Of a DNA stretch of 23,297 nucleotides, positions 15,384 through 20,961 are shown piece by piece. The notes under the pieces are model-generated. The model had not been told where the DNA came from. It saw only the letters and a program-made list of their open reading frames with translations, and ran no database searches. The DNA is taken from positions 1-23,297 of the IMG/VR virus record IMGVR_UViG_3300006737_000228; one strand, written 5' to 3'. Origin of the DNA: a virus. Every line of letters starts with the position of its first letter. Positions within the stretch are counted from its first letter, which is position 1. The translations under genes and the position numbers were made by a program.

Positions 15384-16454
15384 TTATTTTTTCTTTCCGC
15401 CTTTGTTATGAGCCATGTGTTTACTTATAGAACTTCCCATCATGGATAGTCCTTTTCCACCTGTACCTGTTTTAACTTCAGGTCTTTCGTACATTCCGTA
15501 CTGTATTTTACCCATTGATGGTCCTTTGTATAGTCCACCTGACTTATGTAAACGTGACATCATTGGAGCATCTCCTTTATCCATAGCTTCTTTAGTTCTA
15601 TCTACTACCGGATTGTCTTTTAAATCAGCTTTTCTTTTTTCGCTTGCTGATTCCATGCTTAAAGCTTTCTTAACAGATTTAGCATCATCTTTAATAGGCT
15701 TAACGATGTTGTCTTCAAAAAAGTTTTTACCAAAAGTTTTGTTTTTAGCATCTACCACCGCGTCAACACCTGGCTTAATATACTTTTTGTAACTAGCTTT
15801 AGCGTCATCTTTTAAAGATTTAGCTCCATATTCAAAACCAGCTGCTACATTTTTAGCTGCTCTTTTCAAATCATCGCCAATACCCTCTTTATGTGGGCCT
15901 TTACCATGCTTCATTGCTGGTGCATAATCTTTCTTACCTGGTTTAGTTTTAGATTTATCACCTTTGTTTCCACCTAATACTACTCTATCGTATTTTGCTG
16001 GTCCTTGTGCTGCTTGTTTAGCCGCGCCTGCTACTGCAGCTCCAACTTTCCCAGCTTTTTTTACAGCTCCTTTTACTTTAGCTCTAGTTTTTTTAGCTGC
16101 TCCTGCTGCTTTTTTAGCTGCTTTTACTCCAGGTGAATTTTTTACAGCTTTAACTCCTACTTTTACTGCTTTCTTAGCTAACTTCTTAGCTCCTGCTTTA
16201 ACTTTACCTTTAACTGCTTGTCTTTTTTCTACTCTTGCAGTTTTCTTATCTTGTCTTGCAGCTTGTCTTCCTGCTTTTGCAGCAGACTTAGCTTCCTTAG
16301 CTCCAGCTTTAGCAGTTTTTACCGCTGCCTTAGCCCTTGTTTTAGCAGCTTTACCTGCTTTACCTCGAGCTTCTTGTCTATCTGCTCGGGCTTCTTTACG
16401 TGCTGCTTTTCTTTTTAGCTTATCAGCCTTAGCAGCGGGTGCTTTATAATCCAT
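15384..16454 (-). CDS. Lys/Ala-rich histone H1-like protein
   Basis: The protein has 356 residues. About residues 1-155 are almost entirely Lys, Ala, Arg and Gly, with repeated KAA/AKA/KAG blocks (for example KAAKTRAKAAVKTAKAGAKE), the composition of histone H1 C-terminal tails and bacterial histone-like proteins. The C-terminal half is more normal, with YKKYIKPGVDAVVDAKN at about 225-241 and a Met/Gly-rich end. It is the first left-arm gene after the switch region, so a role in DNA condensation or in shielding phage DNA is plausible, as is a disordered virion scaffold. It was not recognised as a defined family. Confidence 0.5.
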   Translation of the reverse strand: MDYKAPAAKADKLKRKAARKEARADRQEARGKAGKAAKTRAKAAVKTAKAGAKEAKSAAKAGRQAARQDKKTARVEKRQAVKGKVKAGAKKLAKKAVKVGVKAVKNSPGVKAAKKAAGAAKKTRAKVKGAVKKAGKVGAAVAGAAKQAAQGPAKYDRVVLGGNKGDKSKTKPGKKDYAPAMKHGKGPHKEGIGDDLKRAAKNVAAGFEYGAKSLKDDAKASYKKYIKPGVDAVVDAKNKTFGKNFFEDNIVKPIKDDAKSVKKALSMESASEKRKADLKDNPVVDRTKEAMDKGDAPMMSRLHKSGGLYKGPSMGKIQYGMYERPEVKTGTGGKGLSMMGSSISKHMAHNKGGKKK

Positions 16455-16552
16455 TTTAAAATGTTTTAGTTGTTTTATAATTAATTGTGACTACGAATCG
16501 TGTACAATATATAGATGTTACATGTTATTACTATTTTTTACATTTACATTTA

Positions 16553-16596
16553 GTGACACTTGCCCCTTATTAAGTAACTTATAAGGCTAATGTCAC
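16553..16596. repeat. Long imperfect hairpin in the switch region
   Basis: Arms GTGACA and TGTCAC (6 bp) enclose a second stem, CCTTAT with a bulged T and AAG, pairing with CTTATAAGG around a TAA loop. The stem is strong for such an AT-rich region. No U-run follows on the plus strand within 5 bases, and none on the minus strand, so a simple intrinsic terminator is not indicated. It may be a regulator-binding or bidirectional-termination structure. Confidence 0.45.
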
Positions 16597-16640
16597 ATTT
16601 ATTTTTAGAAGTATTGGAGTTTTTCATTGCACTACCACAA

Positions 16641-16709
16641 TATAATTTTGTTATAAATAAAAAACGATATATATAATTGCGGGCCCCCGTATGTTTTTAT
16701 AATTTTGTT
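16641..16709. repeat. Direct repeats flanking a GC-rich palindrome
   Basis: TATAATTTTGTT occurs at 16641-16652 and again at 16698-16709. Between them lies GCGGGCCCCCGT (16679-16690), a GC patch with palindromic GGGCCC core in very AT-rich surroundings. Direct repeats plus a GC palindrome occur in origin or regulatory regions, but no other origin signs (such as DnaA-box-like repeats) were found. Confidence 0.4.
16677..16707 (+). promoter_or_regulatory. Possible Bacteroidota-type host promoter for right arm
   Basis: TAATTTTG (16700-16707) fits the Bacteroidota minus-7 box TAnnTTTG, and a TTG (16677-16679) lies 20 bases upstream, the usual distance for the minus-33 element. It faces the right arm and could be the first host-read early promoter. 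The sequence is a loose match and the AT-rich context makes chance likely. Confidence 0.35.
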
Positions 16710-16766
16710 TTATATATTTTGATTTTCCCATAATATTATTGTGTGTCTTTAAAATCGCATATGATA

Positions 16767-16798
16767 GTACAAACTAACTACGATGCATGTTGGATAAT
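16767..16798 (+). promoter_or_regulatory. Bipartite promoter-like element, copy 1
   Basis: GTACAAACTAACTACGA, then eight variable bases, then GGATAAT (16792-16798). It is one of eight copies with a constant spacer and lies upstream of the 38-residue membrane peptide, 23 bases before its ATG. The conserved half contains ACTACGA rather than AATACGA. See the findings for the two models of its function. Confidence 0.6.
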
Positions 16799-16821
16799 AA
16801 TATCAAATAACAATTAACAAT

Positions 16822-16938
16822 ATGAAAACTTTACAAAACATTTTACCATTAATATTTATCACAACATTAATTACTTTGATAACATATAACATAATAGTAA
16901 ACGGAATAATTAATTATATTTCTTTTAACGGAATTTAA
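16822..16938 (+). CDS. 38-residue membrane peptide
   Basis: The frame is unbroken and starts at an ATG 23 bases after promoter-like copy 1. It is almost wholly hydrophobic (ILPLIFITTLITLITYNIIV, residues 7-26), so it is probably one membrane helix with a polar NGIINYISFNGI tail. No family is recognised. It is one of several tiny membrane peptides in this arm, as often seen in early phage takeover genes. Confidence 0.5.
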   Translation: MKTLQNILPLIFITTLITLITYNIIVNGIINYISFNGI

Positions 16939-16939
16939 A

Positions 16940-16971
16940 TTACAATATTACTACGATACTAAATGGATAAT
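16940..16971 (+). promoter_or_regulatory. Bipartite promoter-like element, copy 2
   Basis: TTACAATATTACTACGA, eight variable bases, GGATAAT (16965-16971). It begins 2 bases after the stop of the 38-residue peptide gene. The ATG of the 85-residue gene follows 25 bases after GGATAAT. Confidence 0.6.
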
Positions 16972-16996
16972 ATAATAAACAATTAAACTAATAATA

Positions 16997-17254
16997 ATGA
17001 ATATAAATAACTTACCTACATTACTAAACGAATATAAAAACGGAAATGGCTATATAGAATACCTCATCGATAATGAAGAATATTCTGACCAGCATGACAA
17101 TTACACAATTGAAAATAGTCTAATAGTATATGAATACATTCATAACATAAACGAAATAGTAATTGAACTAATAAATAACAACATTGAATTTACTCATCAC
17201 ATAGATGATTCTGATATGTCTTACTTACTAATTAATAAAAACTTATTTATATAA
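16997..17254 (+). CDS. Unrecognised 85-residue protein
   Basis: It reads as a helical, acidic and Asn-rich protein (NNLPTLLNEYKNGNGYIEYLI at the start). An IEIxxxxEFTHHID-like segment occurs near 62-73, with D and H residues that could bind metal but no defined motif. The leader is a run of A/T without a Shine-Dalgarno sequence. It lies after promoter-like copy 2 and before the next membrane peptide. It was not recognised. Confidence 0.55.
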   Translation: MNINNLPTLLNEYKNGNGYIEYLIDNEEYSDQHDNYTIENSLIVYEYIHNINEIVIELINNNIEFTHHIDDSDMSYLLINKNLFI

Positions 17255-17314
17255 ATAGAAATACAGTTTAACACATACTAACTAATTTTAACTAATAAAC
17301 AAATATACACTCTT

Positions 17315-17395
17315 ATGATACTAATAATTTTACCAATACTAATAATAACTACAATAATCTTAATTGATATTATAAATGAAATTATTACAAACTAA
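17315..17395 (+). CDS. 26-residue membrane peptide
   Basis: The peptide is nearly all Ile, Leu, Thr, Pro and Val (LIILPILIITTIILIDII, residues 3-20), so it is a single membrane helix. Its final codons and stop (TTACAAACTAA) are the first bases of promoter-like copy 3. Because the DNA serves both roles, the coding function could be a by-product of the element, so confidence is limited. Confidence 0.4.
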   Translation: MILIILPILIITTIILIDIINEIITN

Positions 17396-17416
17396 AAACG
17401 AACGTAATTGGATAAT
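17385..17416 (+). promoter_or_regulatory. Bipartite promoter-like element, copy 3
   Basis: TTACAAACTAAAAACGA, eight variable bases, GGATAAT (17410-17416). The first 11 bases supply the C-terminal Thr-Asn codons and the TAA stop of the preceding peptide. The next ATG (17462) is 45 bases further, after an AAAAT-repeat leader. Confidence 0.6.
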
Positions 17417-17461
17417 ATAAACAACTAAACTAAATTAATAATAAAATAAAATAAAATAAAT

Positions 17462-17701
17462 ATGAAAACTAATAAACTAACAACAAAAAGATTTGTAATC
17501 AGAAAAAGTTTACTTAATACAAATACAGTAATCACTTTCACTAACAATAAAAATGTAACTTTTACTTATGACCATGATGAAATTTACTCAACATTTCAAG
17601 AAAAGTTTGAAAGTATGCCGTGTTTTCAAGAGTATAAATCTTACACAAATAGTAATACTGTTCCAAAATTCTGCAGAGAATTATCAGAAATTACTCAGTA
17701 A
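17462..17701 (+). CDS. Unrecognised 79-residue protein
   Basis: It has a basic N-terminus (TNKLTTKRFVIRKSLL, residues 3-18), then strand-like VITFTNNKNVTFTY, and a helix with a C residue pair (MPCFQEYKS, CRELSEIT). Some small single-domain phage proteins look like this, but no family is identified. It lies downstream of copy 3 and upstream of the structured non-coding segment. Confidence 0.55.
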   Translation: MKTNKLTTKRFVIRKSLLNTNTVITFTNNKNVTFTYDHDEIYSTFQEKFESMPCFQEYKSYTNSNTVPKFCRELSEITQ

Positions 17702-17710
17702 TATAATAAA

Positions 17711-17821
17711 GTCCAGTTAGTTCTACTCGTTTACTGGTAAATCAAAAATGAACGAGTGTATATAGCCGACGAGTATATAAATACTTGGGAAAGAGGTGAG
17801 GTTCGACTCCTCACTCGGTTA
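17711..17821 (+). ncRNA. Structured non-coding RNA-like segment with T-arm-like hairpin
   Basis: A first hairpin pairs ACTCGTT (17725-17731) with AACGAGT (17751-17757), and a nested TTTAC/GTAAA (17730-17741) sits in its loop; CCAGT (17713-17717) with ACTGG (17733-17737) is an alternative pairing. The 3' end (TGAGG, TTCGACT loop, CCTCA, 17797-17813) matches the GTTCRANYC signature of a tRNA T-arm, with CTCGGTT as an acceptor-like 3' strand. The best 5' partner (AGCCGAC, 17764-17770) pairs 6 of 7 but leaves only 26 bases for the D and anticodon parts, so it is not a normal tRNA. It ends inside promoter-like copy 4. Confidence 0.4.
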
Positions 17822-17850
17822 CAAACTAAATACTATCCAAAGTGGATAAT
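17819..17850 (+). promoter_or_regulatory. Bipartite promoter-like element, copy 4
   Basis: TTACAAACTAAATACTA, eight variable bases, GGATAAT (17844-17850). It differs from consensus at the last two bases of the first block. The first two bases are shared with the acceptor-like 3' end of the structured segment. The ATG of the next gene (17878) follows 27 bases later, after an A/T-only leader. Confidence 0.6.
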
Positions 17851-17877
17851 ATAATAAACTAAATAAAATAAATAACT

Positions 17878-18075
17878 ATGTATAATCCTAATTCCCCTTC
17901 AAACTGGTCTTGGTCTAAAGCTTTCGCTGAAATGGAAAAGACAGTAAATCAAGCTGAACTCACTCAGCAAATTATAAATCACTTACACAACTATGATGGT
18001 GGTGAAAAAGTATTCAAACAACTTGACAAAGAAAATCAAGAAGAAATGTATAACATCTTAACTCAAATATTATGA
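17878..18075 (+). CDS. Small 65-residue helical protein
   Basis: The N-terminus is Trp/Ser/Asn-rich (SNWSWSKAF), then a helix runs through MEKTVNQAELTQQIINHLHN and EKVFKQLDKENQEEMYNIL. It has no recognised family. Its stop overlaps the start of the next gene (ATGA), so the pair is translationally coupled. Confidence 0.6.
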   Translation: MYNPNSPSNWSWSKAFAEMEKTVNQAELTQQIINHLHNYDGGEKVFKQLDKENQEEMYNILTQIL

Positions 18076-18284
18076 ATAATTTAAATACTACAATAGATAA
18101 AATAGCAATGTCAGAATTTGATATGCACTATCATCAACTCGGTGACAATGAAAAACAATGGTGTCATGATGAAATGGTAAATAATAAAAAGTGGTTAAAA
18201 AAAGACTGGGAAGACCCATTGTGGTCTGTATCCGCGAAGTGGAAAGCTGGTTTACCAATATATAAAACTTATATAAATGAATAA
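18072..18284 (+). CDS. Small 70-residue protein
   Basis: The protein is helical and acidic at the start (NTTIDKIAMSEFDMHYHQLG) with a Trp-rich C-terminal half (WLKKDWEDPLWSVSAKWK). The start is set by the ATGA overlap with the upstream gene, and its own end overlaps the next start by 8 bases. No family is recognised. It is part of a run of four coupled genes (17878-18575). Confidence 0.6.
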   Translation: MNNLNTTIDKIAMSEFDMHYHQLGDNEKQWCHDEMVNNKKWLKKDWEDPLWSVSAKWKAGLPIYKTYINE

Positions 18285-18477
18285 TTTTCCTCAACAAACA
18301 TTAACTATATTAGATTTTGGTAGTGGTGAAGTACATCAATATCATAATGTAAACTACGAGAAATATGAAATGGAACTTGACGAGTTTGTTTCTGTACAAC
18401 TCGGATATAATCTAAATGAAGTGGACTATATGTTCCATACTGATAATACTATTTACGATTTAACTAATGAACTATGA
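18277..18477 (+). CDS. Small 66-residue acidic protein
   Basis: It reads as beta-alpha (LTILDFGSGEVHQYHNVN, about 8-25), with many acidic residues and a YMFHTDNTIYDLTNEL end. It was not recognised. Overlaps with both neighbours (8 bases upstream, ATGA downstream) support translation as part of a coupled string. Confidence 0.6.
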   Translation: MNNFPQQTLTILDFGSGEVHQYHNVNYEKYEMELDEFVSVQLGYNLNEVDYMFHTDNTIYDLTNEL

Positions 18478-18575
18478 AAAAAAGAACTGATTTTACAACA
18501 GATAGTAGCGAAGTAATGTTATACTTTATAATATGTGCAATAGTAACAATACTATGGGCTTACGTTACAAACTAA
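18474..18575 (+). CDS. 33-residue membrane peptide
   Basis: A polar N-terminus is followed by a hydrophobic helix at about 14-31 (VMLYFIICAIVTILWAYV). It starts at an ATGA overlap with the preceding gene. The last codons (Val-Thr-Asn) and stop overlap the first bases of promoter-like copy 5. It is a candidate host-membrane modulator. Confidence 0.5.
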   Translation: MKKRTDFTTDSSEVMLYFIICAIVTILWAYVTN

Positions 18576-18596
18576 ATACGATAACTTATGGATAAT
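18565..18596 (+). promoter_or_regulatory. Bipartite promoter-like element, copy 5
   Basis: TTACAAACTAAATACGA (the consensus form), eight variable bases, GGATAAT (18590-18596). The next gene's ATG (18603) is exactly 6 bases later. Its first bases also encode the C-terminus and stop of the 33-residue peptide. Confidence 0.65.
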
Positions 18597-18602
18597 AAAA
18601 AT

Positions 18603-18857
18603 ATGAAATATATAATGACAGATAACTTAGAAATAATTGACTATGGTGATGGTAGTGGCAAACTACAAATCTACAACAAGTACAAATCTCCGTACGGTTG
18701 GTCACCACGTAAGCTTATCGTCTCTCATTTAGGTAAACCACTAAAAGAAATTACGTATGACTACGTACAAAAAGAAGTAGACAAAGTGTATTCTACTTTC
18801 AACTATGACGAAATACACGAACTAATAAACAAAATAAATAAAACAAATGATAACTAA
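18603..18857 (+). CDS. 84-residue protein, start set by promoter-like element
   Basis: An upstream in-frame ATG at 18588 lies inside the promoter-like element, so the ATG at 18603, 6 bases after GGATAAT, is preferred. The protein reads YIMTDNLEIIDYGDGSGKLQ at the start, then KYKSPYGWSPRKLIVSHLG and a helix. It is beta-rich and unrecognised. Its end overlaps the next start by 11 bases. Confidence 0.6.
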   Translation: MKYIMTDNLEIIDYGDGSGKLQIYNKYKSPYGWSPRKLIVSHLGKPLKEITYDYVQKEVDKVYSTFNYDEIHELINKINKTNDN

Positions 18858-19002
18858 AACACTTAACAAAATAGGTACGTTCTTAGTAGAATGGTACATG
18901 CTAAAAATATATGCTACAATAATGACAATATTCTTTTTGTCAATATGGATTCCAGCAATGGTAATGATATTCAAAGAAATAATTGCTACATTCTGGTTAT
19001 AA
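18847..19002 (+). CDS. 51-residue membrane protein
   Basis: Unbroken frame ending in Trp-Leu. A basic N-terminus (MITKTLNKIG) is followed by hydrophobic stretches around 16-33 and 36-50 (IYATIMTIFFLSIWIPAMVM), so one or two membrane helices. Its start overlaps the upstream gene by 11 bases. It was not recognised. Confidence 0.5.
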   Translation: MITKTLNKIGTFLVEWYMLKIYATIMTIFFLSIWIPAMVMIFKEIIATFWL

Positions 19003-19004
19003 TT

Positions 19005-19175
19005 ATGACTGAACAAGAAGTAATATACAAAGTATGTGACAGAGTTGTCAATACTATATACAATGAGCTAGACTACTATATGTTTGAAGAACTAGGTTAC
19101 ACTGAAACTGATGACAAGTATGTTGAAGATGCAGATAAATTAATAATCAAAGTATTAAAAGAATTAACTAAATAA
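19005..19175 (+). CDS. 56-residue acidic helical protein
   Basis: The ATG at 19005, just after the stop of the membrane gene, is preferred because a longer in-frame start at 18891 would run through that gene. The protein is an acidic helix, TEQEVIYKVCDRVVNTIYNE, followed by a Tyr/Asp-rich segment (EELGYTETDDKYVEDADKLI). It was not recognised. Confidence 0.55.
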   Translation: MTEQEVIYKVCDRVVNTIYNELDYYMFEELGYTETDDKYVEDADKLIIKVLKELTK

Positions 19176-19176
19176 T

Positions 19177-19371
19177 ATGGCAAATATGAGTTACTGCAGG
19201 TTTGAAAATACTGCAAGAGATTTAGTAGACTGTGTAAACGCTATAAGACAAGGTGAAATACACGAGTTAAACAACTACGAGCTAGATGGTTTAAAAGATA
19301 TACTAGATCTAGCTGAACAAATAGTAGAAGATAAAGAATATATACAAAAAATAATAGAAAATTATGAATGA
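19177..19371 (+). CDS. Conserved-looking small protein (MANMSYCRFENTA type)
   Basis: The start MANMSYCRFENTARDLVDC (1-19) is a pattern that recurs in small phage and bacterial proteins of unknown role. The rest is a helix rich in Glu, Leu and Ile (LNNYELDGLKDILDLAEQIV). It may be a conserved early gene of many phages. Its stop region overlaps the next gene's start (8 bases). Confidence 0.6.
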   Translation: MANMSYCRFENTARDLVDCVNAIRQGEIHELNNYELDGLKDILDLAEQIVEDKEYIQKIIENYE

Positions 19372-19534
19372 ATTAAGAGCCATTGAGGCAATAACAAAAG
19401 ATATATTATCTGGTTTGTATGGAACTATACAACAAGCAGGTACAGAAACACAAAAATATGCTTATGCTTATTTACAAGCTAAGCAAATATATAATGGCGA
19501 CTTAATAATAGATTTAGAAAATGGCTTTGATTGA
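19364..19534 (+). CDS. 56-residue helical protein
   Basis: It starts at an ATG 8 bases before the upstream stop, within the chain of overlapping genes. The N-terminal helix is LRAIEAITKDILSGLYG. TETQKYAYAYLQAKQIY follows, then an acidic end. It overlaps the next gene by 14 bases. It was not recognised. No other frame is open in this interval. Confidence 0.55.
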   Translation: MNELRAIEAITKDILSGLYGTIQQAGTETQKYAYAYLQAKQIYNGDLIIDLENGFD

Positions 19535-19700
19535 ATTTAATGGCGGTGAGTATCAAGAACTAGAAGACGCTAAAACACTGAAAGCAGTAATGTTTCTAAT
19601 GATACAAGAGCATGTGAGAAGTATACCTAATGATCAAGAATTAGGTGCAAGAATAAGACAAATAATACTAAAATTTAACAAAAATAATGAAAACAATTAA
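19521..19700 (+). CDS. 59-residue small protein
   Basis: Starts MALIEFNGGEYQELEDAK with a helix (TLKAVMFLMIQEHVRS, about 19-34) and a charged helix ending KFNKNNENN. It overlaps the genes on both sides by 14 bases, so it is in a coupled string. It was not recognised. Confidence 0.55.
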   Translation: MALIEFNGGEYQELEDAKTLKAVMFLMIQEHVRSIPNDQELGARIRQIILKFNKNNENN

Positions 19701-19830
19701 ATTCTACCCAAGTAATAGGTCTATTATAAGATTAGACGGAAAAATGTATAAAGGTTATACTTTAAATGATGTTCCATATGAAAGAAATGCGTGGTTTAAC
19801 TACAAAGGTTTAACTTTTGTTACAGACTAA
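19687..19830 (+). CDS. 47-residue small protein ending at promoter-like element
   Basis: Reads MKTIKFYPSNRSIIRLDGKM (1-20), then YKGYTLNDVPYERNAWFNYK. Small and beta-like, it may be an SH3-like or OB-like mini-domain, unproven. Its last codons and stop (TTACAGACTAA) are the first bases of promoter-like copy 6. It overlaps the upstream gene by 14 bases. Confidence 0.55.
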   Translation: MKTIKFYPSNRSIIRLDGKMYKGYTLNDVPYERNAWFNYKGLTFVTD

Positions 19831-19851
19831 ATACGATAAATGTTGGATAAT
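19820..19851 (+). promoter_or_regulatory. Bipartite promoter-like element, copy 6
   Basis: TTACAGACTAAATACGA, eight variable bases, GGATAAT (19845-19851). The ATG at 19858 lies exactly 6 bases later. Its first 11 bases code for the end of the upstream protein. Confidence 0.65.
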
Positions 19852-19857
19852 ATATAC

Positions 19858-20091
19858 ATGAATACAACAATACAAACAAAACTATGTAAATGTGGCAAAC
19901 AAGAGCTACATCCAGTAAGAATTAAGTATGGCTATGACACTTGTGTCAGCTGTAGTACCGCCGAGAAGTACGGGTGCGTTGATATTATACATCACAAAAC
20001 AGGTAACAACATACAAATACTATCAAGAGAAGATGCAGATACTATCGCTAAACTCACCCGTAGACGCGGTTACGGTACATATCTAAGATAA
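19858..20091 (+). CDS. Zinc-ribbon-like small protein
   Basis: A potential start at 19840 lies inside the promoter-like element, so the ATG 6 bases after GGATAAT is chosen (77 residues). Cys residues C10, C12, C29 and C32 form a CxC/CxxC zinc-binding pattern (LCKCGKQE, CVSCSTAE). The C-terminus is basic (LTRRRGYGTYLR). It is probably a small metal-binding protein, possibly DNA- or polymerase-binding like DksA/TraR-type fingers, but the family is not identified. Structured RNA element A starts on the base after its stop. Confidence 0.6.
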   Translation: MNTTIQTKLCKCGKQELHPVRIKYGYDTCVSCSTAEKYGCVDIIHHKTGNNIQILSREDADTIAKLTRRRGYGTYLR

Positions 20092-20156
20092 CACGAATAG
20101 CAAGAAGCTTAAGACATCGCTTGCAGCTCATACTTGATCAGTATGGGCTTTTCGTG
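20092..20156 (+). ncRNA. Structured RNA leader, element A
   Basis: Closing stem CACGAA (20092-20097) with TTCGTG (20151-20156), inner stem GCAAG (20100-20104) with CTTGC (20120-20124), and GCTCATACT (20126-20134) with AGTATGGGC (20140-20148). The third stem is followed by TTTT, so it also resembles an intrinsic terminator. The ATG of the next gene lies 2 bases after the closing stem. Element B has the same layout with compensating base changes. No tRNA T-arm is present, so it is not a tRNA. Confidence 0.5.
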
Positions 20157-20158
20157 GT

Positions 20159-20323
20159 ATGAGTAATAAACAACAAACAATTACCAAACAATTACAAAAT
20201 TTGTATTCTTGGACACAATTCTATCAAAACAGAGGTAATAAAGATCAAATAAGAAAGTGTCAAACTCAGATCGCCGAGTTAAAAAAGGCGTATAATCAAA
20301 CTAAAACTAAGAAAAATGGCTAA
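20159..20323 (+). CDS. 54-residue helical protein behind RNA leader A
   Basis: Starts at the ATG 2 bases after the closing stem of element A. The protein is Gln/Asn/Lys-rich helical (QTITKQLQNLYSWTQFYQNR, about 6-25) with a basic C-terminus (NQTKTKKNG). It overlaps the next start by 8 bases. The first codons ATGAGTAAT resemble the ATGAATAAT of the gene behind element B, though the proteins are otherwise unrelated. Confidence 0.55.
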   Translation: MSNKQQTITKQLQNLYSWTQFYQNRGNKDQIRKCQTQIAELKKAYNQTKTKKNG

Positions 20324-20729
20324 AGAAAGAGATATAAATGAGCTAAGACAAACTAAAGATGCTCACTATGTTCACCCAACTTTTAATCTTAAATCAGGTT
20401 TTCAAGGCGGTGACTTTATAAAACCAACTGATAAACCAGCTAAAACAACAAAAGAAATATTGGAAGAAAGAATTATTGAACTAGATGATCTAGAACAAGC
20501 TAAATGTTCTATAGCAGAAAAAATAACTAAACACTTTGATGATGTAATGTTTGAAATGGTAAATGAAGAAATGAGTAAAAACTTTTTATTCCAGTCAGAC
20601 AACTACTTAACTGAAGCAGGATATGATATGTTTGAAGATGAGTGGTTTGAATTTTACCACGAGCATCACGGAGATATTATGCACCAAGTTATGCAGAATA
20701 TTACAGCCACAACCTATATCAAGCACTAA
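20316..20729 (+). CDS. 137-residue acidic protein
   Basis: N-terminal AKERDINELRQTKDAHYVHP, then a polar stretch and helices rich in Glu and Phe (FDDVMFEMVNEEM, DMFEDEWFEFYHEHHGD). HEHHGD near residue 116 is histidine-rich but not a known metal motif. It was not recognised. It continues the chain after the gene behind element A. Confidence 0.55.
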   Translation: MAKERDINELRQTKDAHYVHPTFNLKSGFQGGDFIKPTDKPAKTTKEILEERIIELDDLEQAKCSIAEKITKHFDDVMFEMVNEEMSKNFLFQSDNYLTEAGYDMFEDEWFEFYHEHHGDIMHQVMQNITATTYIKH

Positions 20730-20733
20730 ATAT

Positions 20734-20934
20734 ATGAAGAAATTTAATAAAATGGAGTCTAATCTTATACTTGATTCAATTAATTATTATGTAGCAAACT
20801 TAGAACAAGAAATAAAAGAAATGGAAAAAACAGGTAGAAGTTCAATATTTGCACCTGGTTTCTATTCAATGTTTGCTGATGAATTAATAGAAAAAGTAAA
20901 GACCATGACTAAAAAAGACAAATTTACAAGCTAA
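20734..20934 (+). CDS. 66-residue small protein
   Basis: The start at 20734 fits the 4-base gap behind the preceding stop; longer in-frame starts further up would overlap that gene heavily. Basic N-terminus (KKFNKMESN), a helix with LEQEIKEMEKTGRSSI, then FAPGFYSMFADELIEK. Its last codons and stop (TTACAAGCTAA) are the first bases of promoter-like copy 7. It was not recognised. Confidence 0.55.
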   Translation: MKKFNKMESNLILDSINYYVANLEQEIKEMEKTGRSSIFAPGFYSMFADELIEKVKTMTKKDKFTS

Positions 20935-20955
20935 ATACGAACACTAAAGGATAAT
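20924..20955 (+). promoter_or_regulatory. Bipartite promoter-like element, copy 7
   Basis: TTACAAGCTAAATACGA, eight variable bases, GGATAAT (20949-20955). The next ATG (20962) is exactly 6 bases later. The first 11 bases encode the end of the preceding protein, including its stop. Confidence 0.65.
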
Positions 20956-20961
20956 ACAAAT

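Larger units (their letters stand above)
16455..16821. other. Non-coding divergent switch region
   Basis: This stretch of about 370 bases between the leftward and rightward arms has no convincing gene on either strand. It holds a long imperfect inverted repeat (16553-16596), a GC island with palindromic core (16679-16690) flanked by two copies of a 12-base direct repeat, a possible host promoter, and the first bipartite promoter-like element. Its base composition is otherwise highly AT-rich. It is the natural place for divergent promoters or an origin, though neither is proven. Confidence 0.6.

Noticed and set aside
15964-16449. Long plus-strand frame opposite the histone-like gene
   Set aside because: Its Ala/Phe/Leu composition is the antisense of a Lys/Ala-rich gene, a known source of spurious open frames.
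16478-16506. A ninth promoter-like copy (ACTACGA then eight bases)
   Set aside because: The second block reads CAATATA rather than GGATAAT and the upstream block does not match.
17764-17821. A complete tRNA gene
   Set aside because: The T-arm and acceptor-like ends fit, but just 26 bases remain between acceptor and T-arm, with no D-arm and no 7-base anticodon loop.
18588-18602. Upstream ATG as start of the 84-residue gene
   Set aside because: It lies within the promoter-like element; the ATG at 18603 keeps the 6-base spacing seen in three other copies.
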